Shown: positions 29,084 through 39,052, counted from the stretch's first letter. The stretch is DNA of 64,000 nt from Avibacterium sp. 20-132 (GCF_023611925.1 NZ_CP091456.1:2088001-2152000); one strand, 5' to 3'. A program made the numbers and translations. Notes: a model not told the origin generated them from the sequence alone.

Positions 29084-29509
29084 TTATTTCAAAATTAAAA
29101 TCGGTTTTTTGCCGTAACGCGCTACTTTTACCGTGTTGCTGCTTAAGCCTTTGGCGTTTGGTTTGCTGCTGGCGAGCATAATGATGAGATCCACTTCTTT
29201 TTCATCGGCAATGCGGTTGATTTCTTCATAAATTGTGCCGTGGGCGACAATATGTTGTACTTTTGAGCCTTCAGGAAAGTGGGCTTTGGTGAAATCGTGT
29301 AGGGTTTTGTTGGCTTCTTCGATGACGGATTTGTCAAAGTTTTTCGGTAAAAATGCGGAGATAAAGCTGTCATCAATGGGTTCGATAATGGTAGCAACAC
29401 GGTAAATCGCATTAGGATTGTGGTTGGTGAGTTGAAGGGCGGTGTCCACCACATATTTTGCGCTTTTTAGATTGCTTAGATCAATGGCAATAAGCAGTTT
29501 GTTGTACAT
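29084..29509 (-). CDS. Universal stress protein (UspA family), TRAP-associated
   Basis: The 141-residue protein has a Usp fold: KLLIAIDLSNLKSAKYVVD at the start, VDLIIMLASSKPN, and a degenerate C-terminal nucleotide-binding motif in SSNTVKVARYGKKPILILK. The usual G-x2-G-x9-G motif is weak, so ATP binding is uncertain. It follows a TAXI-TRAP transporter in the same orientation. A Usp protein (TeaD) regulates the ectoine TRAP system in Halomonas, so a role as TRAP regulator is a fair inference. A 267-bp foldback element now lies between it and the permease gene. Confidence 0.8.
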   Translation of the reverse strand: MYNKLLIAIDLSNLKSAKYVVDTALQLTNHNPNAIYRVATIIEPIDDSFISAFLPKNFDKSVIEEANKTLHDFTKAHFPEGSKVQHIVAHGTIYEEINRIADEKEVDLIIMLASSKPNAKGLSSNTVKVARYGKKPILILK

Positions 29510-29585
29510 AATAAGATCCTTTGATTGGGTTGCGGTTTGTGCGTTTTATATTTTGCTAATTTCATAAAATTTTGACCGCACTTTA

Positions 29586-29852
29586 GGGGCTGTTGATAAC
29601 TCATTTTGCATTTGAGCTGGTGGCTATTTTTTGTGAGAACAAGGCGAACGGGGTGAAGTTTAGCCATTCTAAACGAACCACGTTCAACACAGTTATCACA
29701 AAAAATAGCCCCAGCCCTTCGGGTTAGCTTTAAAATTTGCGTACTCTTTGTTGCAGTTCTCACCAAGAGAACCACTCTTGGTTTTAAACTGCACCGCGAT
29801 TACGCTAATTTTAAACGATAACTCAAATGCAAAATGAGTTATCAACAGACCC
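29586..29852. mobile_element. MITE-like foldback element with 31/32-bp terminal inverted repeats
   Basis: The outer arms 29585-29616 and 29822-29853 are inverted copies matching at 31 of 32 bases (core CTGTTGATAACTCATTTTGC). Both ends abut TA (29584-29585 and 29853-29854), consistent with a TA target duplication, and both are flanked by outward USS copies. Inside are further paired segments: 29616-29640 with 29692-29715 (CTATTTTTTGTGA core), TTTAAAATTTGCGTA (29730-) with TACGCTAATTTTAAA (-29815), and ACCAAGAG/CTCTTGGT (29762-29781). No open frame is present. It interrupts the stretch between the TRAP permease and uspA. Confidence 0.7.
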
Positions 29853-29873
29853 TAACAAAGTGCGGCCAATTTT

Positions 29874-32510
29874 TTATTGTTTTTTCGATCTACGGCGTTG
29901 ATTAAATCCAACAAGGAGAATAATCAATAAGCCCGGAATGAACATCCATTCTTTGGCGATAGCCACTTTTGGTAAAGAAATATCGAGTAGGGTTTGATCC
30001 CAATTTAAGCCTGCTTTGGCGGCAGGGGAATCAATTTCAACCATATCAATAATGACTTTTGGTGTCGCTTTGCCATCAATTTCAATGCTTTCGCCTGTAT
30101 TGAGCAAGGTTAAGCCGAGTTTATTTAGGCGCTCTTCACCGGTTTTTCCTTCTGGCACGCTGAGTTCAGAATAGAACTCAATTTGTTTTCCATAAGGATT
30201 GGTGCCGGCCACTTTGACGGTAATTTTTTCATCAACTGGCACTTTTTCCAACTCTTGTGCCAAATGCACTGGCTCAATGTGATAAGACGTTGGCGAAATA
30301 TATTCCATAAAGAAACCAGGGCGGAAAATAATAAATGCCGCAAAAATAAGGGCAATAGTTTCCCACACCTTGTTCTTAGTGATGAAATAATTCATTGTGG
30401 CGGAAGTAAAGGCGAGTATGGCAATGGTAGAGACCACGGCAACCAATATGCCTTTTGCCCAGCCCACATCAATTAATAGCAGATCTGTATTAAAGATAAA
30501 TAAGAATGGCAAGATTGCGGTTCTTAAGCTATAAAAGAACGCCACTAACCCTGTTTTTATTGGATTGCCTCCCGATACCGCAGCGGCTGCAAAAGAAGCA
30601 AGGCCTACTGGCGGGGTTACGTCTGCCATAATGCCGAAGTAAAAAACGAATAAATGTACGGCAATCAGTGGGACGATTAAGCCATTTTGTTTTCCGACTT
30701 CGACTATAACCAGCGCCATTAATGATGACACGACGATATAGTTGGCAGTGGTTGGCAAGCCCATTCCAAGAATTAAGCTGAAGATTGCCACAAGGATAAG
30801 CATAAGCAAGATGTTACCCATTGAGAGCATTTCGATAATGCCTGAAAGTTGCACGCCAAAGCCAGTCAGAGAAACCACCCCAACGATAATACCAGCTGTT
30901 GCGGTAGCGATCCCAATCCCGATCATATTTCGCGCACCGGTTTCTAATCCATCAACAAGCGAATGAAAACCTTGTTTAAACTGATCTTTGCTAATCGGTT
31001 TATTGCGGAAGAAGTTAAGCAACGGATGTTGAGTAACGAGAATAACCATTAAGGTAACAGTTCCCCAGAAAGCAGAAAGACCCGGTGAGAGCATTTCAAC
31101 CATTAAGCACCAAATGAGGACGACCACTGGAATCAAATAATGTAACCCAGCATTTACCGTTGGTTTTGCTGAAGGCAGTTTTACCACGGGTGAGTTAGGA
31201 TCATCTATTTCTAAATCAGGAAATTGTGCAACACGGCGAATTAATGCAAAGTACACTAAAGCTAATGCGATAGCAACAATCAAAAAGCTATGTTCAGGTG
31301 CGATAGTTTTGATCCAACCTAAGGCAAATTTGACTCCAATAACTAAAACAATGACGGCTAGAATTGTGCTCACTAATTTTAGTAAGGTAATTAAGAATGG
31401 ATTTGGTGGATCTGTTCTTGGTAAACCGTGCAAGTTCATTTTTAATGCTTCTAAATGCACAATATAAACCAAGGCAATATAAGAAATTAATGCTGGTAAT
31501 GCCGCATAGGTGATAAGTTGGCTATAAGGCATATTGACATATTCAATCATCAAGAAAGCAGCTGCGCCCATTACTGGTGGCATAATTTGCCCATTCACGG
31601 AAGAGGCAACTTCTACTGCGCCTGCTTTTTCTGCGGAAAAGCCAACACGTTTCATCATTGGAATAGTGAACGTTCCTGTGGTTACGACGTTAGCAATTGA
31701 TGAACCTGAAATAAGTCCAGTTAAGCCTGATGACACCACGGCGGCTTTAGCCGGCCCACCACGCAGATGACCTAAATAAGCAAAAGCGGTTTTAATAAAA
31801 TAGTTACCTGCTCCCGCTTTATCTAATAATGCCCCAAATAAAACAAAGAGGAAGACATATTTAGTAGAAACCCCCAATGCAACACCAAACACCCCTTCAG
31901 TGGTTACCCATTGCTGGTTCACCATTTGCGAAAGTGAGCCTGAACGGTGGCTAATGATCCAATCCGTTGGCAAAAACTGACCAAAATAGTTATAAGCTAA
32001 AAAGACGCTAGCAATAATCACTAAAGGTAAACCAAGGCTACGGCGACAAGCCTCTAACAGTAATAATACACCAAGGCAGCCTGCGATAATATCTTGCGTA
32101 TTAGGCGCACCAAAACGTGTTACTAAGCCTTCATAAAAGAAAATGTAATATGCCCCTAAAAATGCGCCAAGCGTAGCAAAAAACCAGTCTAACAACGGAA
32201 TGCGGTGTTTTGGCGAAGTCGCAAACGCAGGGAAAGATAAATAGGCTAAGAACAATGCAAAGGCAAGGTGGATCGAACGTGCTTTAGTATCATCGATCAC
32301 CACATTAACATCTACCCCAAAATTTCGTATGACTTCTTGTAGCCAAAATGGAAATGGCGAGGTGTAATATAATTGAAATAATGACCATAAAATTGCGGTA
32401 ATAACAATCAGTTTCCTGCTTGCACCAGTAGGATTTCGTCCGCCTGAATCATTGGAGGCGACCATATCTTGCAGATCATCGTAATCCATTTTTTTTGTGG
32501 ATTCGGACAT
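29874..32510 (-). CDS. TRAP transporter fused permease (TAXI type, with DUF3394 C-terminus)
   Basis: The 878-residue inner-membrane protein fuses the small four-helix and large twelve-helix TRAP permease subunits, as in TAXI-type systems. Visible family motifs are TGLISGSSIANVVTTGTFTI, FSAEKAGAVEVASSVNGQIM, GMGLPTTANYIVVSSLMALV and MADVTPPVGLASFAAAAVSG. The last about 200 residues, after further helices, form a soluble region (VAGTNPYGKQIEFYSELSVP) ending in a helix and RRRSKKQ, matching the DUF3394 tail. It takes up organic acids or amino acids using an ion gradient; the substrate is not readable. The solute-binding gene lies 77 bases upstream. Confidence 0.92.
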   Translation of the reverse strand: MSESTKKMDYDDLQDMVASNDSGGRNPTGASRKLIVITAILWSLFQLYYTSPFPFWLQEVIRNFGVDVNVVIDDTKARSIHLAFALFLAYLSFPAFATSPKHRIPLLDWFFATLGAFLGAYYIFFYEGLVTRFGAPNTQDIIAGCLGVLLLLEACRRSLGLPLVIIASVFLAYNYFGQFLPTDWIISHRSGSLSQMVNQQWVTTEGVFGVALGVSTKYVFLFVLFGALLDKAGAGNYFIKTAFAYLGHLRGGPAKAAVVSSGLTGLISGSSIANVVTTGTFTIPMMKRVGFSAEKAGAVEVASSVNGQIMPPVMGAAAFLMIEYVNMPYSQLITYAALPALISYIALVYIVHLEALKMNLHGLPRTDPPNPFLITLLKLVSTILAVIVLVIGVKFALGWIKTIAPEHSFLIVAIALALVYFALIRRVAQFPDLEIDDPNSPVVKLPSAKPTVNAGLHYLIPVVVLIWCLMVEMLSPGLSAFWGTVTLMVILVTQHPLLNFFRNKPISKDQFKQGFHSLVDGLETGARNMIGIGIATATAGIIVGVVSLTGFGVQLSGIIEMLSMGNILLMLILVAIFSLILGMGLPTTANYIVVSSLMALVIVEVGKQNGLIVPLIAVHLFVFYFGIMADVTPPVGLASFAAAAVSGGNPIKTGLVAFFYSLRTAILPFLFIFNTDLLLIDVGWAKGILVAVVSTIAILAFTSATMNYFITKNKVWETIALIFAAFIIFRPGFFMEYISPTSYHIEPVHLAQELEKVPVDEKITVKVAGTNPYGKQIEFYSELSVPEGKTGEERLNKLGLTLLNTGESIEIDGKATPKVIIDMVEIDSPAAKAGLNWDQTLLDISLPKVAIAKEWMFIPGLLIILLVGFNQRRRSKKQ

Positions 32511-32587
32511 AAAATCTCCCGAAAAATTTTAAAATAATGAAAACAGAAAAAGGCAGGGCTAAGCCTGCCTAAATAATAAAGATGAAA

Positions 32588-33550
32588 TTATTGTAACCAA
32601 CCGCGTTCTTTATAGTAACGTACCGCACCATCGTGTAATGGCGCAGAAAGGGCGTTTTTAATCATCCCTTCTTCTTTTAGGTGAGCAAATGCAGGATGTA
32701 AGCGTTTGAAACGATCGAAGTTATCAAAGACGGCTTTTACCACTGCGTAAACTTTGTCATCAGGTACATCTGAAGAGGTCACTAAAGTGGCATATACCCC
32801 GAATGTTTCTACTGGATTATCTGTGCCACGGTACAATCCACCCGGAATCGTCGCTTTGGCATAGTAAGGATTTGCTGCCACTAAGCGATCAATGGCTTCA
32901 CCTGTAACAGGCACAAGATGGGCATTACAAGAAGCCGCAGCTTCTTTCAAAGCACCATTTGGGTGACCTACGTTATAGGTAATCGCATCTAAGTTGTTAT
33001 CACACATCACTGATGCCATTTCTGCAGGTTTTAACTCGGAAGCGACTTTAAATTCTTTATCCGTCCAACCTTTAGCCGCTAAAATAACATTCATTGTTGC
33101 ACGCGTACCTGAACCCGGATCGCCGACATTCACACGTTTCCCTTTCAAATCATCAAAAGAGTTAATATTAGCATCATCACGTGCCATTAACGTGAATGGC
33201 TCTGGGTGAATTGAGAACACAGCACGCAATTTATCATTTTTCTTACCCGCAAAGGAGCTTGTACCGTGGTAAGCGTGATATTGCCAGTCTGATTGTGCAA
33301 TTCCCATTTCCATTTGATCTGCCGCGATAGCATTTAAATTTGCCACAGAAGCACCTGTTGAAGGGGCATTACATTTGATATGAGTTTTTGCGGTATCACG
33401 ATTTACTAATTGGCAAATGGATTGTCCCACCACATAGTAAACCCCTGTTTGACCGCCTGTACCAATGGTAACAAACTGATCTTCCGCTTGCACAGAAAAA
33501 GACGTGGCTACGACACCAGCGATAAGCGAGAGTTTTAATAATTTTTTCAT
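32588..33550 (-). CDS. TAXI-family TRAP solute-binding protein
   Basis: The 320-residue periplasmic protein has a signal peptide (LLKLSLIAGVVATSFSVQA) and the TAXI-family opening FVTIGTGGQTGVYYVVGQSI. Further family segments are APSTGASVANLNAIAADQME, DLKGKRVNVGDPGSGTRATM and GGLYRGTDNPVETFGVYATL. It delivers the ligand to the fused permease. Clients of TAXI proteins include glutamate and 2-oxoglutarate, but no substrate can be assigned here. It heads the operon, with AAGGAG just before the start codon. Confidence 0.92.
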   Translation of the reverse strand: MKKLLKLSLIAGVVATSFSVQAEDQFVTIGTGGQTGVYYVVGQSICQLVNRDTAKTHIKCNAPSTGASVANLNAIAADQMEMGIAQSDWQYHAYHGTSSFAGKKNDKLRAVFSIHPEPFTLMARDDANINSFDDLKGKRVNVGDPGSGTRATMNVILAAKGWTDKEFKVASELKPAEMASVMCDNNLDAITYNVGHPNGALKEAAASCNAHLVPVTGEAIDRLVAANPYYAKATIPGGLYRGTDNPVETFGVYATLVTSSDVPDDKVYAVVKAVFDNFDRFKRLHPAFAHLKEEGMIKNALSAPLHDGAVRYYKERGWLQ

Positions 33551-33855
33551 TTTTACTCCTTTACTGTTTAATTTATAGAAGGCTTAATCACTTTAGAACA
33601 AAAGCTTATGCCTAAGAGATGTTGTATTGCCCTAAAACTTTTACAAAAAATTTACAGACGAACAAGATATACCCTAGATTGCCTCTTGTTGCAATCATTT
33701 TTTACACGAGTGCGGTAGGGTTTTGACGAATTTTTGTCCATAAAAATGAAATGTGAGGAACTTTTTTATAAAAAAGGAAACTAATAGGAGAATTCACGGG
33801 AAAGCATTCCCATCTTACCCCCGCAAGGGAATCTTCATTAACCTAAGGAGTTAAA
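33551..33855. other. Divergent intergenic region between TRAP operon and comEA-like gene
   Basis: No gene is visible in these 305 bases. They contain a single USS at about 33711, and a leader just before the comEA-like gene with GGGAAAGCATTCCC (33798-33811) and a second complementary GGGAA (33826-33831). I do not find a convincing competence CRP-S site (TTTTGCGA-type) here. Confidence 0.5.
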
Positions 33856-34560
33856 ATGAAAACATTAAAATCGGTATTAGCATTAAGTTTAGCAATGGCA
33901 GTATCATCAACCGCCTTTTCTACAGAAAAAGTAGGCGCAACTGACGCGGTAAAAAATACCGTTAAAACAATGAAACAAGATAAAACGTTTGCCACAGAAA
34001 AAGCCAGTAAAGTAAAAGACAATGTTCTTGATGCGAAAAGTGCGGTAGAAAATAAAGCAAAATCCGCTAAAAAACTAGGCGAAGATAAAGCGACTTTAGT
34101 GAAAGAAAGTGCAACAAAAGCGAAAGATAAACTGGCAGAAAGTAAAAAAACCGTTGAAAGCAGCGCTAAATCAGCGAAAAAATCGCTAGAAGAAAAAGCG
34201 ACGTCAATGAAAGCGGGGGCAATAAAAGCGAAGGATAAAATGACTGATAGCAAAAACTCAGCTGAAACTAAAGCCAAAGAAAGTGCTAAATCCGCCGCTG
34301 AAAAAGTGAAAACAAAAGCATCAGATAAAGCTAAATCCCTGACAGAAAAAGCGAAAACTTATGCAGGTGAAAAAATCAACATCAACAAAGCAGATGCTAA
34401 AACATTGCAAAACCTTTCAGGTATCGGTGAAGCAAAAGCGAATGCCATTGTTGAATACCGCAATAAAGTAGGAAAAATTAAATCTGTGGAAGAATTATCT
34501 AATATTTCGGGGATTGGCGAAGCAACGATCGAAAAAATCGCCCCTTATTTAAGTTTCTAA
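33856..34560 (+). CDS. ComEA-like DNA-binding protein with long Lys/Ala-rich region
   Basis: The 234-residue protein has a signal peptide (LKSVLALSLAMAVSSTAFS) and a C-terminal ComEA domain with two helix-hairpin-helix motifs: INKADAKTLQNLSGIGEAKA and ELSNISGIGEATIEKI. ComEA proteins bind incoming DNA in the periplasm during transformation. The odd part is residues about 24-172, a low-complexity Lys/Ala/Ser/Glu stretch with repeats such as KSAKKLGEDKATLVKESATK and AKDKLAESKKTVESSAKSAK. It is strongly helical by composition and recalls LEA-type sequences. The H. influenzae homologue ComE1 is only about 112 residues. AAGGAG precedes the ATG. Confidence 0.85.
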   Translation: MKTLKSVLALSLAMAVSSTAFSTEKVGATDAVKNTVKTMKQDKTFATEKASKVKDNVLDAKSAVENKAKSAKKLGEDKATLVKESATKAKDKLAESKKTVESSAKSAKKSLEEKATSMKAGAIKAKDKMTDSKNSAETKAKESAKSAAEKVKTKASDKAKSLTEKAKTYAGEKININKADAKTLQNLSGIGEAKANAIVEYRNKVGKIKSVEELSNISGIGEATIEKIAPYLSF

Positions 34561-34569
34561 AAATTTGTT

Positions 34570-34607
34570 AAAAAACCACCGCACTTTAAAAGTGCGGTGG
34601 TTTTTTT
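34570..34607. terminator. Bidirectional USS terminator between comEA-like gene and gltA
   Basis: AAAAAACCACCGCACTTT and AAAGTGCGGTGGTTTTTT form a near-perfect 18-bp stem with U-runs on both strands. It separates two convergent genes. Confidence 0.9.
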
Positions 34608-34618
34608 GTCCTTTTTCG

Positions 34619-35908
34619 TTATTCTTTTCCTTCCAACGGAGTAAACGGACGTTCTGTGTGTCCTGTATAAAGTTGGCGAGGACGTACAATCTTCATATTG
34701 CCCGGCTTAAACATTTCTTTCCAGTGTGCGATCCAACCGACTGTTCTTGCAAGCGCGAAGATAACCGTAAACATTGAGGTTGGAATGCCTATGGCTTTTA
34801 AGATAATACCTGAATAGAAATCTACATTTGGATAGAGTTTGTGATCGATAAAATAGGGATCGCTTAATGCAATACGCTCTAGTTCCATTGCTACATCGAA
34901 TAATGGGTTATCAATATTCAATTCTTTAAGCACTTCGTGGCAGGTTTGACGCATCACTTTCGCACGAGGATCATAGTTTTTATAAACACGGTGTCCAAAA
35001 CCCATTAAACGAAATGGATCGTTCTTGTCTTTGGCGCGCGCGATATATTCTGGAATGCGTTCAATACGACCAATTTCCTCTAACATATTGATACAGGCTT
35101 CGTTTGCACCACCGTGTGCAGGCCCCCAAAGGGAGGCAATACCCGCAGCAATACAAGCAAACGGATTCGCCCCTGAGGAAGCAGCAGTTCGCACCGTAGA
35201 GGTCGAGGCGTTTTGTTCGTGATCGGCGTGTAGGATAAAAATGCGATCCATTGCACGTTCAAGTACGGGATTGACTTCATAAGGCTCACAAGGCGTTGCG
35301 AACATCATATGTAAGAAATTACCTGAATAAGAGAGTTTATTCAGCGGAAACATAAAAGGCTGCCCGATAGAATATTTGTAACACATCGCGGCAAGTGTTG
35401 GCATTTTGGCCAGTAGGCGAATCGCGGTAAGTTCACGGTGTTCAATGTCATTAATATCTAAGGAATCGTGATAGAACGCAGCTAATGCACCACTTACCCC
35501 ACACATAATTGCCATCGGATGAGAATCTCGGCGGAACCCGTGGAAGAAACGGGAAATTTGTTCGTGGACAAGGGTATGTTTGCGCACCAATTGGCGGAAC
35601 GCTTTGTATTCTTCTGCATTTGGGCGTTCGCCAAATAATAATAAGTGTGCGACTTCTAAATAATCCGCATTTTGTGCTAAATCAGCAATCGGATAACCAC
35701 GGTGGAGGAGAATGCCGTTGTCGCCGTCGATATAGGTAATTTCAGACACACAAGAGGCGGTGGACATAAAACCGGGGTCAAAGGTAAAAAGTTTATTTTT
35801 TACTAGAGATTGAACGTCAATGACATCATAGCCGAGTGAACCTTTACGCATTGGGAGTTCAAGTTCACGTCCATCATTTAAGGTGAGTTTTGCATTTAAT
35901 TCTGTCAT
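34619..35908 (-). CDS. gltA: Citrate synthase (type II)
   Basis: The 429-residue enzyme condenses oxaloacetate and acetyl-CoA into citrate. Catalytic regions are [20 protein letters not shown] (His), [17 protein letters not shown] (His with arginine) and [16 protein letters not shown] (Asp). The length and N-terminal domain ([17 protein letters not shown]) are those of the hexameric, NADH-regulated gram-negative type. AGGAAG precedes the ATG. It is divergent from sucABCD, unlike H. influenzae, which lacks this gene. Confidence 0.97.
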   Translation of the reverse strand: MTELNAKLTLNDGRELELPMRKGSLGYDVIDVQSLVKNKLFTFDPGFMSTASCVSEITYIDGDNGILLHRGYPIADLAQNADYLEVAHLLLFGERPNAEEYKAFRQLVRKHTLVHEQISRFFHGFRRDSHPMAIMCGVSGALAAFYHDSLDINDIEHRELTAIRLLAKMPTLAAMCYKYSIGQPFMFPLNKLSYSGNFLHMMFATPCEPYEVNPVLERAMDRIFILHADHEQNASTSTVRTAASSGANPFACIAAGIASLWGPAHGGANEACINMLEEIGRIERIPEYIARAKDKNDPFRLMGFGHRVYKNYDPRAKVMRQTCHEVLKELNIDNPLFDVAMELERIALSDPYFIDHKLYPNVDFYSGIILKAIGIPTSMFTVIFALARTVGWIAHWKEMFKPGNMKIVRPRQLYTGHTERPFTPLEGKE

Positions 35909-36252
35909 AGATCTTCCTCTTTTGTTGGCGTTGATAATGTTGTATTTGTTGAATTATTATACTTTCTAATGAATTTTCACTATAACCTGTTATGGCGTAG
36001 CTGTCTTTAATATTTACAAAAAAATTTTGTTAAGGAAATGTTATTTTTTCAAAAATGAGAGACAGATCAAAAAATCAAGAAAATGTTAATGTTTTGTTAA
36101 TTGAATTGGTTGCGAATTAGGGGAATTTGATTTTAAATTATTCGACTAGCACTGAAAGAAAAATCAATGCGTGTTTCTGGTTGAATCCTATGTATAATAA
36201 ACCTAATGAATTTTAGGTTGTAAATTCTACCCAACCAAGCTAGGTGGTATTA
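35909..36252. promoter_or_regulatory. Divergent gltA/sucA regulatory region
   Basis: This 344-bp gap holds no gene. It is strongly AT-rich, contains the ArcA-type repeat at 36084-36102 and a TATAAT (36193-36198) 55 bases before the sucA start, and presumably promoters for both divergent genes. Confidence 0.6.
36084..36102 (+). promoter_or_regulatory. ArcA-type direct repeat
   Basis: TGTTAATGTTTTGTTAATT contains two exact TGTTAAT copies 11 bases apart, the helical-phase spacing and core of ArcA boxes. ArcA represses gltA and suc genes without oxygen in E. coli, so its place between divergent gltA and sucA is apt. Confidence 0.65.
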
Positions 36253-39048
36253 ATGAAACAAACAAGCCCAATTAGTGAATGGTTAGCTTCAAGTGCGTTA
36301 AATGGAGCAAACCAGTCTTATATTGAAGAACTGTATGAAAGCTATCTTCAAGATCCCCATTCTGTTGATGAAAGCTGGCAGCAAATTTTTGATCAATTAC
36401 CCAAACACACCGTCGTAGAGCAAGCCCATTCGCCTGTTCGTCAATATTTTAAACGTTTGGCAAGAGATGCTCAGGTGGAGGGCGTGACTGTCATTGATCC
36501 AAAAGTTAGCGGACGACTGGTAAAAGTGTTGCAATGGGTGAATGCGCACCGTAATCGAGGGCATTTACACGCGGATCTTGATCCATTAAAACTTTGGCAA
36601 CGTATGGATGCGCCAACACTAGATTATAAATTTTATGGATTTAGTGATGCTGATCTTGATGAAGTTTTTGATATTGGTGGTTATGTTTACAACAAAGAGC
36701 AAATTAGCTTACGTGAATTGACTTCGTCATTGAAAGGCACTTACTGTGGCACTATTGGGCTAGAGTTTATGCACGTTAATGATTTGGAAGCTAGAACTTG
36801 GTTGCAAGGAAAAGTTGAAAATTTACTGAATAAACCGCTTTTTACTAAACAAGAACAGCTCACCTTTCTTGAAGAACTTACTGCGGCAGATGGTCTAGAA
36901 CGTTATCTTGGAGCCAAATTTCCCGGAGCAAAACGCTTTTCTCTTGAAGGCAGTGATGCGTTTATTTTGCTGATGAAAGAAATTATTCGTCAAGGGGCGA
37001 AACAAGGCATTAAAGAAATCGTAATGGGAATGGCACACCGTGGGCGACTCAACCTATTAGTGAATGTGCTGGGCAAAAAGCCGGCAGAATTATTTGATGA
37101 ATTTGCTGGAAAGCACTACGGTAACGGAACGGGTGATGTGAAATATCACCAAGGTTTTTCTTCAGATTTTATGACCGATGATGGGGTGGTGCATTTAGCA
37201 CTGGCATTTAATCCTTCTCACTTGGAAATTGTCAATCCTGTGGTGCTTGGTTCAGTACGAGCGCGACAAACCCGACTTAACGATGCAGAACGCTCACAAG
37301 TGTTGCCTATTACGGTACACGGCGATTCTGCGGTAGCTGGACAGGGCGTGGTGCAAGAAACCCTAAATATGTCTGCTACGCGTGGTTATTCCGTGGGTGG
37401 AACGATCCGAGTTGTCATCAATAACCAAATTGGCTTTACCACCTCTAATCCGCACGATACGCGTTCAACGGAATACAGCACCGATATTGCTAAAATGATC
37501 GAAGCGCCTGTTATTCACGTAAATGGTGATGATCCAGAAGCTGTCGCTTATGCGGCAAGAATGGCGGTGGAGTTTAGAAATAAATTTAAACGAGATATTT
37601 TTATTGATTTAGTTTCTTACCGCCGTCATGGGCATAATGAAGCCGATGAACCTGCAGTCACGCAACCGTTAATGTATGAGCGCATTAAACGTCATCCTAC
37701 TCCACGCAAAGTGTATGCCGATCGCTTAATTGCAGAAAATGTGATTGATGAAGCTTACAGTTTAGAATTAATGAATAAGTATCGTGATGCGTTAGATAAT
37801 GGCGATTGTGTTGTTCCAGAATGGCGTGAACGTGATGTTGAAGCCTCTGATTGGATGAAATTCCTTAGCCAAGAATGGTCAGATTATGAAGGCAGTATTG
37901 ATGAGCAACGCTTTACTGCGCTTGCCTTAAAAGTGTGTGAATACCCAGAAAATCACCCAATTCATTCCAGAGTGAAAAAAATTTATGATGATCGTAACTT
38001 AATGGCAAAAGGCGAAAAACTATTTGATTGGGGAATGGCGGAAACAATGGCGTATGCCACGTTACTTGATGAAGGTTATAATGTCCGCCTATCAGGAGAA
38101 GATGCCGGACGTGGCACATTTTTCCATCGCCACTCCGTATTACATAGCCAAAAAGATGGTACTGTCTATACGCCATTAGCGCATCTACATAACCAACAAG
38201 GGCATTTTGAAGTTTGGGATTCTGTGCTTTCAGAAGAAGCCGTGCTAGCTTATGAATATGGTTATGCCACCACAATGCCAAGAACGCTTACATTATGGGA
38301 AGCGCAATTTGGTGATTTTGCTAACGTGGCGCAAGTGGTAATTGACCAATTTATTAGCTCAGGTGAACAAAAATGGGGCAGAATGTGTGGTTTGGTGATG
38401 TTATTACCACACGGTTATGAAGGACAAGGGCCAGAACATTCATCGGCACGTTTAGAACGTTATTTACAACTTTGTGCGCAACAAAATATGCAAGTGTGTG
38501 TACCTTCAACGCCTGCACAGATTTATCATTTATTACGCCGTCAAATGATCCGCAAAGTGCGTCGTCCACTTATTGTGATTACGCCAAAATCCTTACTTCG
38601 CCACCCACTTGCTGTATCCAGTAAAGAAGAATTAGTGAATGGCATTTATCAGAATGTGATTGGCGAAATTGATCATCTCGATCCAAAGCAAGTGAAACGT
38701 GTGGTAATGTGTTCGGGTAAAGTGTATTACGATTTATTAGAACAACGTCGCAAGAATAATCAAACGGATGTGGCGATTATTCGTATTGAACAGCTTTATC
38801 CTTATCCGCACGAAGAAATGAAAGCGATACTTGCGCCTTATCGCCACGTAACGGATTATGTATGGTGTCAAGAAGAACCACAAAACCAAGGCGCGTGGTA
38901 TTGTAGCCAGCATAATTTTGTGAGTTCATTGCCAGAACAGGGTAAATTACGCTATGTGGGCAGACCGGCTTCGGCATCGCCAGCAGTGGGATATCTAGCT
39001 TTACATAATGAACAGCAACGTGATTTAGTGAATGAGGCATTAGCCTAA
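36253..39048 (+). CDS. sucA: 2-Oxoglutarate dehydrogenase E1 component
   Basis: I place the start at ATG 36253, seven bases after AGGTGG; a GTG three codons earlier is possible. The 931-residue thiamine-diphosphate enzyme decarboxylates 2-oxoglutarate and passes the succinyl group to SucB. Diagnostic segments are an N-terminal E2-binding helix (YIEELYESYLQDPHSVDESW), VMGMAHRGRLNLLVNVLGK, INNQIGFTTSNPHDTRST, the ThDP/metal region SYRRHGHNEADEPAVTQP, and EAQFGDFANVAQVVIDQF. The length matches E. coli SucA. It heads sucABCD; the E3 gene (lpd) is not in the window. Confidence 0.97.
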   Translation: MKQTSPISEWLASSALNGANQSYIEELYESYLQDPHSVDESWQQIFDQLPKHTVVEQAHSPVRQYFKRLARDAQVEGVTVIDPKVSGRLVKVLQWVNAHRNRGHLHADLDPLKLWQRMDAPTLDYKFYGFSDADLDEVFDIGGYVYNKEQISLRELTSSLKGTYCGTIGLEFMHVNDLEARTWLQGKVENLLNKPLFTKQEQLTFLEELTAADGLERYLGAKFPGAKRFSLEGSDAFILLMKEIIRQGAKQGIKEIVMGMAHRGRLNLLVNVLGKKPAELFDEFAGKHYGNGTGDVKYHQGFSSDFMTDDGVVHLALAFNPSHLEIVNPVVLGSVRARQTRLNDAERSQVLPITVHGDSAVAGQGVVQETLNMSATRGYSVGGTIRVVINNQIGFTTSNPHDTRSTEYSTDIAKMIEAPVIHVNGDDPEAVAYAARMAVEFRNKFKRDIFIDLVSYRRHGHNEADEPAVTQPLMYERIKRHPTPRKVYADRLIAENVIDEAYSLELMNKYRDALDNGDCVVPEWRERDVEASDWMKFLSQEWSDYEGSIDEQRFTALALKVCEYPENHPIHSRVKKIYDDRNLMAKGEKLFDWGMAETMAYATLLDEGYNVRLSGEDAGRGTFFHRHSVLHSQKDGTVYTPLAHLHNQQGHFEVWDSVLSEEAVLAYEYGYATTMPRTLTLWEAQFGDFANVAQVVIDQFISSGEQKWGRMCGLVMLLPHGYEGQGPEHSSARLERYLQLCAQQNMQVCVPSTPAQIYHLLRRQMIRKVRRPLIVITPKSLLRHPLAVSSKEELVNGIYQNVIGEIDHLDPKQVKRVVMCSGKVYYDLLEQRRKNNQTDVAIIRIEQLYPYPHEEMKAILAPYRHVTDYVWCQEEPQNQGAWYCSQHNFVSSLPEQGKLRYVGRPASASPAVGYLALHNEQQRDLVNEALA

Positions 39049-39052
39049 TCTT

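Noticed and set aside
33700..33855. CRP-S competence site before the ComEA-like gene
   Set aside because: The best match, around TTTTGACGAATTTTTGTCC, lacks the TGCGA/TCGCA core, so I do not claim it.
33843..34277. Hydrophobic antisense ORF opposite the ComEA-like gene
   Set aside because: Its Ser/Phe/Leu-rich content is a mirror of the lysine/alanine-rich coding strand; it has no start signals.
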